Assembly (NCBI GenBank): GCA_964017125.1 | Contig: OZ024914.1 | Span: 24,619,623 to 24,683,622, forward strand | From: Flabesymbios commensalis | Lineage: Eukaryota; Annelida; Polychaeta; Terebellida; Flabelligeridae | DNA length: 64,000 nt | Direction of reading: 5' to 3' | Shown here: positions 62,516-64,000 of the stretch, one piece after another | How the letters are laid out: each line of letters begins with the position of its first letter | Position numbering within the stretch: position 1 is the first letter of the stretch | Made by a program: the position numbers and the translations under genes | Notes under the pieces: generated by a model | The model's input: only the letters and a program-made list of their open reading frames with translations | What the model was told of the DNA's origin: nothing | The model's database searches: none

Positions 62516-63607
62516 GAGGTGCATTTTATCCAATTTTAGCCGTAAAATCTGAAAATTATGATTCGTTTCTAAAAAAAATGTTTTCAAACACTGGCATCAC
62601 GTTTAATTTGGTTAATTGAAATGTTAATGATGATATAGAAGTAAAAAAGTAGATTTGGCAAAATGGGCGCAGTATATTAAAGCTGCTGCCTGACTATCAC
62701 CCTTGCCAGCTTTACCAAAACTTCCGAAACAAAGTCTGACGTATATGTCAAAGACGTTGGAACAACGTTGACGTATGTAGGAGACGTTGATTTAAAGTTC
62801 TGTCCACATAACGTTTACGTCTTCAACAAAATACGTCAGACGTACGCCTAATTTAATTGACTGAAATAATTTGAATTTAGTCCAGGCCTACAAATACCTG
62901 AAAAATATTATTTATGTTTACTATATCTTTTGTTAGAATAAATGTGCATGTTCTATGGTTGAAAACGTGTGAAATACATGTATATCACAGGCACGGTTTT
63001 TTATATCTGTATACTGTTGTTTATGTGCCCACTTTTTTAACAAAACATGAGTAAGTTATTAGAGGTGCATTTTATCCAATTTTAGCCGTAAAATCTGAAA
63101 ATTATGATTCGTTTCTAAAAAAAATGTTTTCAAACACTGGCATCACGTTTAATTTGGTTAATTGAAATGTTAATGATGATATAGAAGTAAAAAAGTAGAT
63201 TTGGCAAAATGGGCGCAGTATATTAAAGCTGCTGCCTGACTATCACCCTTGCCAGCTTTACCAAAACTTCCGAAACAAAGTCTGACGTATATGTCAAAGA
63301 CGTTGGAACAACGTTGACGTATGTAGGAGACGTTGATTTAAAGTTCTGTCCACATAACGTTTACGTCTTCAACAAAATACGTCAGACGTACGCCTAATTT
63401 AATTGACTGAAATAATTTGAATTTAGTCCAGGCCTACAAATACCTGAAAAATATTATTTATGTTTACTATATCTTTTGTTAGAATAAATGTGCATGTTCT
63501 ATGGTTGAAAACGTGTGAAATACATGTATATCACAGGCACGGTTTTTTATATCTGTATACTGTTGTTTATGTGCCCACTTTTTTAACAAAACATGAGTAA
63601 GTTATTA
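62516..63607. repeat. 546-bp tandem duplication, apparently identical
   Basis: 62516-63061 and 63062-63607 appear identical throughout by eye. Each copy contains a GC-richer part with ACGT-rich words (GACGTTGGAACAACGTTGAC, TACGTCAGACGTACGCC) near 62740-62850 and 63286-63396. Non-coding. Either very recent or an assembly artefact. Confidence 0.92.
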
Positions 63608-63828
63608 TTTTATATCGTGCCACAACATTTCCATGTGCATCTGTGTACATTAAAATTTATCTTATGAATTGAAGTAGTTGTACAGAAACAATAAACGTTA
63701 CATGTAGATACATTGCTTTTTATTTCACCCATAAGATTACACTGGATGTCATCTCGATGTCAATGTTAGTGAATAGACATAATAAACTTGGCATCGGTAT
63801 CCAGGTTTCGGTGTAATTTTGTTGGGAG

Positions 63829-63912
63829 CCTCCCTGACCGAGAGGTAGCGTGTTAGGTTACTAGGGTTTGAAGGTTAAATCATGTGGCTGGAGGGAAGTG
63901 TAATCTGGTTGT
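63829..63912 (+). mobile_element. SINE fragment (second tRNA-like unit only)
   Basis: GGGAGCCTCCCTGACCGAGA followed by GGTAGCGTG matches the second tRNA-like unit of the SINEs at 18.4 and 29.2 kb. The first unit and the 3' body are absent or unrecognisable. It could be a monomeric relative rather than a fragment. Confidence 0.55.
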
Positions 63913-64000
63913 AAGAGATAATATACATTATCATAAACACATAATTTACAACGATAGTAACCACACACTAGAGAACAGTGTTAGATAATTAAATGACAAA

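Overview
The window reads as AT-rich nuclear DNA from an animal, most likely a marine invertebrate and probably a mollusc. The reasons are one spliced host gene with GT-AG introns and an IgGFc-binding-type ectodomain, several CR1/Jockey-type LINEs, a tRNA-derived SINE, many small palindromic MITEs and large minisatellites. No bacterial-style operons, rRNA or free tRNA genes were seen. The species cannot be fixed from sequence alone.

Host coding content is thin. The only well supported gene lies on the + strand at about 32.9-35.0 kb. Two exons joined in matching phase encode part of an IgGFc-binding-like ectodomain, a long glycosylated stalk, one transmembrane helix and a short tail; the 5' exons were not found. 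Three further exon-like segments (236-442 and 9704-9817 on the - strand, 61341-61645 on the + strand) are offered with low confidence.

Layout. 0-12 kb holds three minisatellites: a 78-bp unit (about 20 copies), a 43-bp unit (about 100 copies, with higher-order structure) and a 36-bp unit. Their long open frames are by-products of repetition. 13-20 kb has a TTAA-flanked MITE and a 3-kb element with about 260-bp terminal inverted repeats that carries a SINE with perfect 11-bp target duplications. 20-27 kb has an (AAT)n tract and two minus-strand LINEs lying head to tail; the second is almost complete. 27-33 kb has foldback MITEs, a second SINE copy, and second copies of two dispersed repeats, one of which supplies the empty site for a 113-bp palindromic insertion. 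35-44 kb is gene-poor with an 85-bp tandem array and a recent 92-bp duplication. 44.0-45.4 kb holds an old, broken Ty3/Gypsy pol remnant. 47.7-52.7 kb is a 4.95-kb inverted-repeat element whose arms contain tandem ~370-bp subrepeats, the architecture of a Foldback-type transposon. 53-56 kb has more MITEs and a LINE fragment. 55.75-59.96 kb is a nested 4.2-kb element with GGGGAGACCGGGGCACATTG-type ends, holding a second TIR element, a MITE and a 21-bp minisatellite. 60.7-61.3 kb is a LINE 3' end, and 62.5-63.6 kb is an apparently perfect 546-bp tandem duplication.

The window is therefore mainly a record of nested transposition and local tandem amplification around one membrane-protein gene. 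The observations most worth following are the Foldback-like element, the nested 4.2-kb element, the organised 43-bp array, and an excess of the palindromic octamer TAGGCCTA.
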